From positions 450,001-514,000 of the forward strand of contig JAZKJV010010760.1 of the NCBI GenBank assembly GCA_037367405.1: a stretch of 64,000 nt of DNA, read 5' to 3'. Below, one piece after another: positions 44,040 through 55,831 of the stretch (position 1 is the stretch's first letter; every line of letters starts with the position of its first letter). This DNA is from Ottelia alismoides. Its lineage: Eukaryota > Streptophyta > Magnoliopsida > Alismatales > Hydrocharitaceae. The notes under the pieces were generated by a model, which saw nothing but the letters and a program-made list of their open reading frames with translations, was not told where the DNA came from and searched no databases. Position numbers and translations under genes: made by a program.

Positions 44040-45914
44040 TTGCTGATCAGAGATTTGACGACCTTGTGGCCAGACTCAGGGAGATCATGCCTATTTCAGG
44101 ACCATCCAGCTCTCCTTCAGAATCCTCAAAGGTAATTGCCTCTGCTGCTGCGTCTTCTTCAGGTATAGCATATGCCTTCACTAGTTGTTACAGGGCAGAT
44201 TTGTCAGAATGGATTATGGACTCAGGTGCATCCCATCACCTCTGTCGTGATAGAAGTTAGTTTAGTATTTTTGGTCCAACACAGCTAGAATGACCTGTTG
44301 TGATGGCAGATGGAACACATTCTCCCATTACTGGTCAGGAGGAGATGCAGCTAACTCCTGCGATGAGTCTTTAGAATGTTCTCTATGCTCCTGATTTTTC
44401 AATGAACTTATTATCTATTAGTCAAATCACCAAAGATTTACATTGTCGTGCCATTTTTGACCCTTCTGCTCTTGTGTTTCAGGATATTCTAACAGGCAGG
44501 GTGATTGGCACTGGTCGTGAGCAAGGAGGTCTCTACAGACTAATGCAATCTCCTTATGCTGGTGCTTCTTCCATTCGCACTGGGTCTGCTTTCTTTTACA
44601 TATGGCATCTTCGTTTTGGTCATCTTCCTCTGCAAAAGCTATGTCACGTTCTTCCACAGATTGCACATCGTTCTACCATTCAGTGCGAGGCCTGCCAACT
44701 TGGGAAGCATCATCGGTATGCATTCCAGAGTCGTCAGGGTCGAAGTAGTCATGGTCTGTTTGAGTTGTTCCATTTCGACATTTGGAGTCCCAGTCGTGTC
44801 CCTGATCATCAAGGGCATAGGTTTTATCTTCTTATTGTTGATGAATTTTCAAGATTGTCATGGGTTTATCTTCTTAAAAACAAATCTGATGCTGGTCATG
44901 TTATTTAGTCCTTCATTATTGAAATAAAGAACATTTTCTCTGCAAAAATCAAGCATATATGTTCTGACAATCTTTGGAGTTTTGTACTAATCTGCTTGCC
45001 ACTTTTCTTGCGTCTCATGGTATTGTCCATCAAACTTCTTGTGCATACGCTTCGCAGCAGAATGGAGTGGCTGAAAGAAAACACCGCCATCTTCTAGATG
45101 TTACAAGGACCCTTTTGATCCAAAGTTGTGTTCCTCATTCATACTGGGGGATGCGGTCCTAACTGCTTGTTACCTTGTCAATCGTGTGCCCTCTTCTTCT
45201 CTGGGAGAAAAGATCCCGTTCTTGATTGTGTTTCCCGAGACAGATCTTTTCTCCCTTACACCTCAAGTTTTTGGTTCTGTGGCTTTTGTTCATCAGATGT
45301 CCCAAGGTCTTGACAAGCTCTCTCATGGAGCGGTCAAATGTGTGTTTGTTGGGTACTCTAAGACCGAAAAAGGATATCGTTGCTTCGACCATGTTCGACG
45401 AAGGTATTATGTTAGTGCTGATGTAACATTTTTTGAGTCTATTATGTACTTCTCTCCTACAAGTGACAAGATCATTTCTTCTGAGAATGGGGAAGAGGTA
45501 TATATGCCTCTACCTCCGCTCTCTACTCCACCATCGCCACCACCTCCACCACCTCCTACGTCTCCTCTACCACCACCACCTCTTCCACCACCTCTATTCT
45601 TTCCCCACGTTTATCAGTGTCGACCTTGTGCTCATGTGCCTCACCAGTCATCCAGCATGCCCGAGGTATGTTCTGAACATTTAAGTTCTGCTAATGGCAA
45701 TGGTGATTTGCATATACAACAGGTGATGCAGGATATCCAAGATGCTCTACCTCCTGTGAGTATAGAAGCTCTAGATGTGCCTATTGCTCTACGGAAGCAG
45801 AAGCGTGCATGCACTATGCATCCTCTTGCTTCCCATGTGTTCTTGGACCATCTTTCCGAGGAGTTTCTGAAGTTCGTTCTGGGGTTGTCAGCAGTAGACA
45901 TACCACGTTCTTAA
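44040..45914 (+). pseudogene. E10 protease and integrase
   Basis: Protease WIMDSGASHHLC near 44210, followed by a stop. 44402 onwards: MNLLSISQITKDLHCRAIFD, then the integrase zinc site (HLRFGHLPLQKL, CEACQLGKH) and first catalytic Asp (FHFDIWSP). A stop at about 44909 and a frameshift near 44970 damage the second Asp region; the Glu region survives (QQNGVAERKHRHLL near 45060). The C-terminal part (LTPQVFGSVAFVHQ, GAVKCVFVGYS) and a Pro-rich linker run to a stop at 45912. Confidence 0.85.
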
Positions 45915-45923
45915 CATGAAGCG

Positions 45924-47436
45924 TTGCATATTAATCAATGGTGTCTAGCAATGGAAGAAGAAATGGTGGCTCTACAATCTCGAGGTACATGGAGCATTGT
46001 GCAAGCTCCTCCAGGTGCATCTATTGTTGGCAGTAAGTGGGTGTTTACTGTGAAACACCATCCAGATGGTACAATTGACCAATATAAGGACAGATTGGTG
46101 GCTCGTGGGTTCATCCAAACGTATGGGGTGGACTATCAGGATATCTTTTCACCAGTTGCATGTCATTCGACGTTGCGGATTCTTATTGCAGTTGTCGTTG
46201 TCCGTGACTGGCCGCTTTACCAGCTGAATGTGAAAAATGCTTTCTTGTATGGTGATCTGCAGGAAGAGATTTACATGCAGCAGCCACCGGGGTTTGCTGC
46301 TGAGGAGGAGTCTACAATGGTGTGTCGACTTCACAAGGTCATATATGGCCTCAAGCAGAGTCTGAGGGCTTGGTTTCAGAAGCTCTCAGAGTTGATTGAA
46401 CAAAATGGTTTTGTTAGATCTACTGCACATCATTCTCTTTTTGTTAAGAGAACTCAGGGAGGTACAGTTGCTTTCTAGTTTATGTAATGACATTGTTGTT
46501 ACTAGTAGTGATGAACATGTCATTCAGGCTACCAAGGAGCTCCTTGGACGATAGTTTTTGACCAAGGATCTTGGCAAGTTACGTTATTTTCTTGGCTTGG
46601 AGTTCACACGCAGTCAGCAGGGTATGATTATGACGCAAAGGAAGCATGTTATTGATCTTCTGGCTGAGACATGTATGACAGGCTGCAGACCTGCTACTAT
46701 ACCAATGGATCCTAATGCTAGACTCTATGATTATGACTCTGAGGAGACAGATAAGAGACGGCATAGGGAACTGGTAGGAAAGTTGCTTTATGTTACTATT
46801 ACCAAGCCAGAGATATCATTTGATGTAAGTAGAGTTAGCCAGTTCATGGAGCAACCTAGACAAGTTCATATGGATGCAGTTTGTATGATCTTGAGATATC
46901 TAAAATCCTCTCCAGGTGCAGGTCTACTTTTCATAAGAGACATGTCACTCTCAGTTACAGGATGTGCTGATGCAAATTATGTCGGGTGTCCCAAGGACAG
47001 AAAGTCCACTTCAGGCGTCACCGTGTTCATTGGTAGCTCCTTGGTCTCATGGAAGTGTAAGAAACAAATTGTTGTTGCTCGATCCAGCGCTGAATCAGAA
47101 TATAGGGCTATGGCCCAAGGGAGCATAGAAATGATGTGGGTCAAGTCTGTTCTAACCGATCTTACCGTTGAGGTGCCGCTTCCAACGCATCTCAAATGTG
47201 ATAATCAAGCAGCTCTATTTATAGATAATAATCCAGCCTTCCATGATAGAACGAAGCACATCGAAGTTGATTGTCATTATACCCGTGACCTGATCCAAAA
47301 AGGGTTTATTTCCACCTCCTATGTTGCTTCAGGAGAACAGATTGCAGACATGTTCACTAAAGCCCTCGCAAGGGGTCCTTTCCAGCGTTGTTCCAAGCTG
47401 AGCATGATAAATAGAAAGATATGTACTCCATCTTGA
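45924..47436 (+). pseudogene. E10 reverse transcriptase and RNase H
   Basis: RT from 45924 (MEEEMVALQSRGTWSI, SKWVFTVKHHPDGT, VDYQDIFSPVACHSTLRI, YGLKQSLRAWFQKL). A frameshift at about 46478 destroys the YVDD site. The frame resumes at 46558 (LGKLRYFLGLEFTRSQ) and runs without interruption through RNase H (CADANYVGCPKDRKSTSG, SSAESEYRAMAQ, KCDNQAALFI, HDRTKHIEVDCHYT) to APS-like CTPS-TGA at 47436. The stop codon overlaps the polypurine tract. Confidence 0.85.
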
Positions 47437-47490
47437 GGGGGAGTCTTGAGAGAATTCTTATATATTTTTGCCTTTATTTATATTTCTCAT

Positions 47491-49066
47491 TGGAGAAGGA
47501 AATAGAGAGATCACTTTGGGTGATCTAGCTAGTAGTAAAAGTTACTTGAATCGTGCATGCTATAGACGAATACAAAGAAAAGAAGTAGAGGAGGCTTTGA
47601 AGGTTATGAGACCTGGGAAAGGTGTTGGACCAGATGACATCCCTGTAGAAGTATGGAAAGTTTTAGGTGAGCGTGGTTTGACTTGGCTTACGAATCTATT
47701 CAATGTTATTTGGCGACGCAAGAAAATGCCTGAAGATTGGAGGAGGAGTATCGTGGTGCCTCTGTATAAGAATAAAGGAGACATTCAAAATTGTTCAAAT
47801 TACAGAGGTATCAAGCTGATGAGTCACACTATGAAAATTTGGGAACGTGTGATCGAAAGAAGGTTGAGGCAAGTTTCCCAAGTAAAAGAAAACCAATTTG
47901 GATTCATGCCAGGTCGCTCAACTATTGAAGCCATCCATTTGCTGAGGAGAACAATGGAGATTTATAGAGCTAAAAGGAAGAATCTCCATATGATCTTTAT
48001 TTGATTTGGAGAAGGCTTATGATTCCGTCCCACGAGAGATACTGTGGAGAGTTTTGGAGAAGAGACAAGTACCTGTCCTATACATTAATCTCATAAAGGA
48101 TATGTATGATAGGGCTTTATCTTGTGTAAGAACCCCGACAGGGAAGACTGACTATTTTGATATCAACATTGGTTTACATCAAGGTTCAGCTTTGAGTCCA
48201 TTTCTTTTTACTTTGATTATGGACGAGTTGACAGGTCACATCAGGATGAGTTACCTTGGTGTATGTTATTTGTTGATATTGTGTTGATTGACGAGACTAG
48301 AGATGGAGTAAATGAGAAGCTTGAGGTTTGGAGACATGCATTGGAGACTAAAGGTTTTCGTATAAGTAGGGCTAAGACGGAATATATGGAATGCACTTTT
48401 GATGGAAGCAATGGTGAAGGAATCGAGGTGAAGATTGGTGACGATAACATTCAAAAGAGAGATTCTTTTAGATATCTGGGATCTATTTTGCAACATGATG
48501 GGGAAACTGATGGAGATGTTACTAATAGAATAAATGCAGGCTGGCTAAAGTGGAGAGGAGCCTCCGCTGTTCTCTATGATAAGAAAATTCCTTTAAAAAT
48601 TAAAGGAAAGTTTTACAAAGCAGCCGTGAGACCTGCTATGCTTTATGGTTCTGAATGTTGGCCTGTGAACCATAGACATGTGCAGAGAATGGTTGTAGCA
48701 GAAATGAAAATGCTAAGATGGATGTGTGGACATATACGTAAAGATCGGATTCGAAATGATGCAATCAGAAATAAAGTTGGTGTAGCTCCGATCGAGGATA
48801 AGATGCGAGAAAACCGCTTAAGATGGTTTGGTCATTTGCAAAGAAGGTCAACTGATGCACCGGTTAGGAGATGCGAGTGTTGGGATGTTGAGCCGGCTAA
48901 GAGAGGGCGAGGACGGCCCAAAAAGTGTTGGAAAGAGACTATACGAAGGGATCTTAGTTTTTTGGATATAAGTCCGAGATTGACCCAAGATAGATCTGAA
49001 TGGAGGCGAAGAATCCATGTAGCCGACCCTACTTAATTGTGGGAAAAGGCTTTGTTGTTGTTGTTG
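47491..49066 (+). mobile_element. RTE-type LINE, 5'-truncated, in E10 LTR
   Basis: 1576 bp flanked by a perfect 16-bp direct repeat, TATTTATATTTCTCAT (47475-47490 and 49067-49082), the hallmark of target-primed insertion. It ends in (TTG)n at about 49052-49066. Plant RTE LINEs have such tails. The endonuclease half is absent. Confidence 0.9.
47513..49036 (+). pseudogene. RTE LINE reverse transcriptase remnant
   Basis: Three overlapping frame segments: 47513-48004 (EALKVMRPGKGVGPDDIPVE, NYRGIKLMSHTMKIWERVIE, QFGFMPGRSTIEAI), 48006-48287 (MEKAYDSVPREILWRVLEK, GLHQGSALSPFLFTLIMDEL), 48263-49036 (LFVDIVLIDETRDGVNEKLE, SFRYLGSILQHDGET, GSECWPVNHRHVQRM, RLRWFGHLQRR). The palm motif expected as F-A-D-D reads F-V-D, so one catalytic Asp is lost. 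Two frameshifts near 48003 and 48260 also disable it. The C-terminal region ends in HVADPT. Confidence 0.9.
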
Positions 49067-49212
49067 TATTTATATTTCTCATGTTTTTCTGTCTTCTATA
49101 TGTAATTTCTCCCTAGAGCGTTTCTCCTATATAAGAGGGTTCTAGGGCTACGTGGTATACAACTTTTCTTTTTTCATTCTCAACAATATCTATGGTCCAG
49201 CTTGAGGGAGAG

Positions 49213-49352
49213 TGTTATAGGAAATAGTAATTATGTATTTCTTGCTTCTATTTTATCTAATTTCTCCATTGGTTATTTACCCTCTAGGGTTTCTCCTCTA
49301 TATAAAGGAGCCTTATGACATAGAGTAAACAAGTCATTGATTTCTTTCTATA
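49213..49352 (+). repeat. 3' LTR of E10a
   Basis: TGTTATAGGAAATAGTAATT after GAGGGAGAG; contains CTCTATATAAAGGAG. Its end is uncertain, near TTGATTTCTTTCTA. Confidence 0.7.
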
Positions 49353-49834
49353 GTGTCGTTGAACACATGAACATTGAACACATGAACATGACTCTTCTGG
49401 AGTACTCGAGAAGCAAGAGGATACATGCAAGTCTACTAAGAAAATTAAAGATACAGAAAATTACGACAAATTTCCTCTCCCACTCATCTTTTTTTAGTTA
49501 TTTAGTATGAGAAAGAAAAAATGATCTTCAACGTCGCATCGAGCGAATCTAGATCAAATTTAAGAGAGTAGAAATGCACATTTAAGGTGGTCTCCCCACA
49601 AAATTATAGAAGATACTTAAATGGGAAATTTAGGATAAGAAAAATTGAATTGTATTTTTTATTATTGTATAATAACGATAGTGAAAAATTGTATTATAAT
49701 GTAATTATTAGCTAATAGTAATTTCTTTTGATTTTTTAATTTTATGTTCCTTTCTTCTGGATGAGAAGAGTTAAGCCAATCCAAAATCAAAAGAAAGGGG
49801 GTTCATGGCGAAGGGTAAAGATGTTTGAGTAAGT
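49353..49834 (+). other. Spacer with short tandem repeat
   Basis: GAACACATGAACATT is repeated twice at about 49362-49391. The remainder is AT-rich; I see no gene. The right end may already be decayed integrase of E11. Confidence 0.5.
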
Positions 49835-49986
49835 TATTTTATTAAGTTGATGCGGTGAATATAGTTGTATACTTAATCAATCGAGGTTCATGTGCTGCAT
49901 TAAATTGGACACTTCCAGAAGAAGCATGGACTGGGAAGGAGGTAACTCTTTCTCATTTACGTATCTTTAGATATACAACTTATGTT
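49835..49986 (+). pseudogene. E11: Copia integrase fragment
   Basis: The plus strand reads VVYLINRGSCAALNW and EEAWTGKEVTLSHLRIFRYT, the well-known YLINR..PEEAWTGKKP..HLRVFG stretch of Copia integrase. It is joined directly to an LTR at 49987, so RT and RNase H have been deleted. Confidence 0.75.
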
Positions 49987-51417
49987 TGTTGGACATGTAA
50001 GCCCACGACGAGCCATTATGCAATAAATGTTATTGAAAAATTCATTCCTTAATCTGAAATAAAGAATAACTAATTTGCATTATAGATCCCTTAGTACAAT
50101 TAAGGTTATGTACCATGACCATCATAATGATCATACAGCTGTTGATTCAAATGTTGAATCATAGAGGATGGTGCTTGGGTGATGTCTAAATTGAGGACTC
50201 ATCAAGCACCATCAACTGATTATTAAGAGAGGATGTCCAGCCTGAGATGGAGATGGCAATCCTTTTTTCTGAAGGTTGATATCTAACGGACCTCTTGATG
50301 TAGGTCCTCTGTATAGGAATAGCGATTCGGAGGTGTTACATAAGTTAGGTCAAAGAGTTGACTTAATGAGAGATAACCAAAGACCTATGTCGTATACTGT
50401 CACGATATAGGCACGCATCTTCTGACCGGAGACAGATGTGTTAATATATGTTGAGTATGTACATTTAGCAGACCAATAGATCGATGGTCTAATCAAGCTC
50501 TATACACCGGCGAGCTGGTGTGCATACAAGGACATATAAGTAATACAATCTCTTAAAGGGATCATATAGTTTCATTACTGAACCGGAAGACATGAGCTCA
50601 CTCATGAGATATTGGGATCAAATTCCATCCACGGTCGTCTCTCTTTGGAAGTTTGACTGAATTTGTAAGTTTGATATATGCTTTTGGAAAGTATATGATC
50701 AATACCTAAGTATGATATATGTTTTTGGAAAGTATATGATCGATATCAACTCCCAATGATCAAATGAGAAACTTAATGATAAAACACTGAAGAAGATAGC
50801 CTAAAATGATATAAAACTTCAGGTTTGTTTTAGTTCTTCCAGTATGCAGGATGTACATGTATTAAAAATACCCGAGGATGATGTGATCGCAAACGATTGT
50901 ATAACAGTGACACTTCCATTCCGAGGGAGTGATGAAACAAGTTTGAATTTTAGTGACTCCCCTCAATAGAGAAAAGATCTTATATTAGTCCAAATGTTGG
51001 GCATTGATCCAAATACGATTCAGATGCAATGAGAAGATTAGATTTACGGCTTTGATTTAATCAAACATCTTTGAGAGGTCCCCTTGATCTAGATTTGAGA
51101 TATGATCTCAATACCCAAATCGCTATACATGAACGTACAATCGCCATATCCTTATCTCCAAGTACTCGCGGAGAAAGCGCATTATTCTTGAAAGAGATCA
51201 AGAATAATTCCATTGATGAATTATGTATCTAAGCATTGAGAAATTGATAGTTAAACGTGATTTATTTATCATGAATAATGTGAATGTGATTCATATTATT
51301 TAGATGCATGAGAATGATGATCCAAGACAATTAAATGTGATTTAATTAACAAGGATATGAATAATGTGGATAGCATTATCCGCATTAATCAAATATACTA
51401 TAAATGTGATGTATAAT

Positions 51418-51562
51418 TGTTGGGAGAAATGAGCAAGTTGTTTATTCCATAAGCCCTAGGCTCTCTTATATAGGAGAGTAGCCTATGGGTAAATTACATA
51501 AAGCATACAACCGAAATTAGAAATAACAGAAAGGTACGACTACTAATGTGTATGCGTCAACA
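51418..51562 (-). repeat. 3' LTR of E12
   Basis: TGTTGGGAGAAATGAGCAAG to TATGCGTCAACA on plus, 145 bp. The polypurine tract (GAGGGGGAG on minus) is at 51563-51572 and overlaps the gag-pol stop. Confidence 0.97.
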
Positions 51563-51569
51563 CTCCCCC

Positions 51570-54500
51570 TCAAGATGGAGCATAGATGTCTATCATGCTC
51601 AGCTTGGATGCACACTTCTGGAATGGGCCTCGAAGTAAAGCCTTGGTGAAGATATCAGCCGTCTGATTCTCTGAGGTGACATGGGATGTAGCAATGAAAC
51701 CCTTCTGAATCATGTCACGTATGTAGTGACAGTCAACCTCAATGTGCTTGGTCCTCTCATGGAAGGCTGGATTGTTTGCAATGAACAAGGCTGCCTGGTT
51801 ATCACATTCCAGCTTCATAGGGAGCGGTATATCAATATATAGATCTGTAAGAAGAGCTTTTACCCACATCATTTCTGTGCTAGCCTGGGCCATAGCTCTG
51901 TATTCTGATTCAGCACTGGATCTGGCTACCACTGTCTGTTTCTTGCTCCTCCACGAGACTAATGCCTCTCCAACATAAACTGCAAATCCTGAGGTGGACT
52001 TCCTGTCTTTGGGGCATCCTGCATAATCTGCATCAGCACATGCTGTGACAGAGATCTCCTTTCCCTTCTTAAATAGCAAGCCTGCACCTGGAGATGATTT
52101 CAGATATCTCAGAATCATGTGTATAGCATCCATATGGACCTGACGTGGTTGCTCCATGAACTGGCTCACACGACTCACTGCGAATGATATATCAGGTCTA
52201 GTGATTGTGACATACAGTAGTTTGCCTACCAGTTCTCTGTACCTCCTCCTGTCCACCTCTTCCGTGTCATCATCATAGAGCTTCATGCTGGGATCCATTG
52301 GTGTCGTAGCAGGCCGACACCCTAGCATACCTGTCTCACTCAGTAGATCTGTAACATACTTTCTCTGCGACATCACTAATCCATATTGATTTCTAGCAAA
52401 CTCCAATCCCAGAAAATATCTCAGGACTCCCAAGTCCTTGGTGACAAATTCGGTTCCCAGTCTTTCTTTCGCCTGCTTTATGCCCTGCTCATCATTTCCT
52501 GTAATCAAGATGTCATCAACATAAACCATGATTACAATAATACCTCTAGTGGTCTTCTGCACAAACAAGGAGTGATCAGCATTGGAGCGCTTGTATCCTT
52601 GTTTCTCAAAGAGATCTGATAGCTTCTGGAACCAAGCTCTGGGACTCTGCTTAAGGCCATAGATAGCCTTATGTAACCTGCATACCTTGGAACACTCCCC
52701 CTCAACAGCAAACCCAGGTGGCTGTTGCATATACACTTCCTCCTGTAGATCGCCATATAAGAATGCATTCTTCACGTCCAACTGATGAAGTGGCCAGTCC
52801 TTAGCAACTGCAACTGACAATAAGATCCGTAGGGTGGAATGACGTGCCACAGGCGAGAAAGTGTCAAGGTAGTCCACCCTATATGTCTGTGTGAAGCCGC
52901 GGGCAACCAGTCGTGCCTTGAATCTATCAATCGAACCATCTGCATTGTGCTTCACTGTAAACACCCACTTGCAGCTCACTGGGTTCACCTCTGGAGGTGT
53001 AGGAACCAAACTCCAGGTTCCTCTGGACTGGAGTGCCGCCATTTCTTCCTCCATTGCTAGCCTCCATCTGCTATCCTGCATAGCTTCATGATGATTCCTC
53101 GGAATCTCGACAGCTGAAAGTGCCACCACAAAGGACCTGAAATCTCCAGATAACCTCTCAAAAGATACGGATGCTGATAAGGGATATGTAGCACAGCTTC
53201 TCTTCGACTTTCGCAGAGCAATAGGTACATCCAAATCAACTATGTTCTCCTCTGGCCCCTGCAACGTATCCTGCTCAGAAATGTCGTCAGATCCATCAAC
53301 ATTAATATTATCATTACATACCATAGGCGAGCTAGTAGACGAGTCATGACCATGAGCGGGAGGAAGCCTGCGGGTATAATGATATGGTAGCGGTGATATA
53401 ATTTGTGGTGGCGGCGGTGGTGGTGGTGATGGCGGTGGTGATGGTGGTGTTGACGGCAGCTGAGGTGGTGGAGGTGGTGTCATATATATGGAGTCAGTGA
53501 ATAGTGGTGGTTGCTGCTGGTCTCCAGAGGCTGAAAAATACATAATATTTTCAAAAAATGTAACATCTGCACTGGTCATATACCGCTGACGTTGAGGATC
53601 AAAACACTTGTACCCTTTTTGAGTTCTGGAGTACCCGACAAAAACACACTTGACAGCCCTAGGAGAGAGCTTGTCAGTACCAGGGGACAACTGGTGGACG
53701 AATGCAACCGACCCAAACACACGAGGCGTAAGTGAAAATAACTCCTTGTCGGGATGAATGATGGTAAACGGGATCTGTTCATTTAGAACAGAAGAGGGCA
53801 TACGATTAATGAGGTAACATGCCGTGAGAACAGCATCACCCCAGTAGGAGTAGGGGACATGACTCTGTATAAGAAGAGATCTCGTGACGTCAAGAAGATG
53901 ACGGTGTTTTCTTTCTGCAATTCCATTTTGTTGAGACGTATGAGCACACGACGTTTGATGGACAATCCCTTTTGAGGAGTAGTAACTAGCAAGAGCATTT
54001 GTGTACAATTCTAACGCATTGTCACGTCTCACAAATTTTACCGAAGTGGAAAAAACATTTTGTATTTCATTGATGAAATGAATAATTATATTTCCGGCTT
54101 CAGATTTATTTTTCATCAGAAACACCCATGACACCCTAGAAAAATCATCCACAAGTACCATATAAAATCTGTGTCCCTGATGATCAGGTACACGACTAGG
54201 ACCCCAGACATCAACATGAAATAACTCAAACTTGGAGGTACTACTCCGACCAGGACGACTGGGAAAGGACGACCTGTGATGCTTTCCCAACTGACACGCC
54301 TCACACTGAACAGATGTGTGAGGCAGACTATAAGGTAATATATGACGCAACTTCTGAAGCGGTAAATGACCAAAACGCAGATGCCACAGTAAAGGGGATA
54401 CTTGTCCAGCAGGAGAGGAAGTGGTTCCAGCGAATGGGGTCTGATTCAAGCGGTAGAGGCCTCCTTGCTCATAGCCACGACCAATCACGTTGCCCGTATG

Positions 54501-55790
54501 GATGTCCTGAAAAATCAACGAAGATGGATCAAAAATTGCTCGACAATGAAGATCCTTCGTAATCTGACTAATTGACAACAGATTCATTGAAAAATCGGGT
54601 GCATGCAGCACATTCTTGAGCTGCATGGAAGATGTCAGTCTAATCTCCCCCTGACCAGTGATCGGGGAATGGGTGCCATTGGCAATGACTAATGTCCATC
54701 CTGGAGGGATCTGAGTGTATCCCGTAAGAAGACTCTGGTCGCCACATAGATGATGTGTAGCGCCTGAGTCCATAATCCATGGCAATGTATCAGATCTACT
54801 ACTTTGAAGTGCAAGTGTACTACCTGAAGAACTGGTAGATGCGGAGGCAGAAGCAGCAGCATCCGAATGACTCTCTGTAGTCGGTGCCGGACTGGATGGT
54901 GGTATAATGCCCCTTAGACGGGCAACTAGATCATCAAACCGCTGATCCAGGGTAGCAGCAGACGGAGGCTCTATTTGCTCAGCAGCTCGAGCTGATGCAG
55001 GAAATCCATGCTTCGAGTAGCATGTGTCTTCATTGTGTCCGACTCGATGACAGTAGGTGCATGTTGGCCTAGTGCGGCCACTCCTCCTACAGGGTCCACG
55101 TCCACGACCCTGGTGATACGAACCACGACCTCTGGTTGCTGCCATGGCTGAAGAGTTCTGACTTGCAGCAGTTGAGGGAACTGTGATCCGACTCAGTCTA
55201 TGAAAGGCTTCCTCCATTGGAGGAATAGTAGAGTCGGCCAAAATCTGTGATCGTGCTGCCTCGTACTCGGGATCAAGTGCAGCTAGGAACACGCCCACCA
55301 TAGTGGCATTTCTATATGTCTTCTGTTGTTCTGGCGTGGCTGTCAAGGGCATGAAGCTATATAGCTTCTCGAACATCCCTCTCAGTGATGTATATAGAGA
55401 ATGTAGAGGGCGACCATTCTGCTTGATGGTGAAGATATCATGCTGGAGTTGCAGAATCTTTGTCTCGTTCTTTGCCTGGGAATATGTAGCCGCCAGAATG
55501 TCCCACATATCCTTCGCTGTGGGTTGATGGAGAATGTCATTGGCAATCTCAATTGCCAACGTACCAGATAGCCAAACTTTGGCGTATGCGTCATCAGCCT
55601 CCTAGGAGGCATAGGTTCCAGTCTTCTCAGCAGGCTCTGGTTCGGTAAGAATATGCTTCTTACCAGTAGACTTCATCATGCTCATGAACTGCATTGCCCA
55701 CAGTTCATAGTTGGTACCGTCCATCTTGACAATAGGCGCTGGACCACGGAATGCGCCAATAGATGGGATATCTGCCTTGCTCTCTGACAT
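51570..55790 (-). pseudogene. E12 gag-pol polyprotein, intact except one TAG
   Basis: Start MSESKADIPSIG at 55790. TAG at 55602-55604 after GTYAS, at the position of a conserved Trp. From the next Met (55559) the frame is open for 1,329 residues. In that numbering: UBN2 gag 1-130; RGR-rich 141-165; zinc knuckle Cys167, Cys170, His175, Cys180; protease DSGA 264-267; integrase zinc His393, His398, Cys419, Cys422; catalytic Asp450, Asp513, Glu549 (D-35-E spacing); Pro-rich linker 694-720; RT about 835-1080 with YVDD 1013-1016; RNase H with ADADYAG, SAESEY, CDNQAA and ADIFTKA to 1310; stop after APS. All catalytic residues look present. Initiation at 55559 or stop readthrough would be needed for full expression. 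Confidence 0.93.
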
Positions 55791-55831
55791 ATTGAAAATG
55801 AAGACTGGAACGATTGACAAACACTGTGATT

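Larger units (their letters stand above)
42671..49185 (+). mobile_element. E10: short-LTR Copia with LINE in its 3' LTR
   Basis: 5' LTR 42671-42817, primer site, leader, gag, pol, polypurine tract, 3' LTR 47447-49185 split by a LINE. The LTRs (147 bp) differ at about 10 sites. Flanks are ATATA/ATATC-like. The element is inserted in the pol tail of E10a. Coding is damaged but most domains are long and readable. Confidence 0.9.
47447..49185 (+). repeat. 3' LTR of E10, interrupted by LINE
   Basis: 47447-47490 and 49067-49185 join to a 147-bp LTR matching 42671-42817, with the 16-bp duplication counted once. Confidence 0.9.
42057..49352 (+). mobile_element. E10a: short-LTR Copia 3' part, interrupted by E10
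   Basis: RNase H region at 42057-42670 starting ITRSDISFVMSKVIQFMER, pol tail resuming at 49186 (ATATCTATGGTCCAGC), polypurine tract and 3' LTR at 49213. E10 is inserted a few codons before the polypurine tract. The 5' part is lost at the gypsy LTR tip. Its LTR resembles that of E5. Confidence 0.75.
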
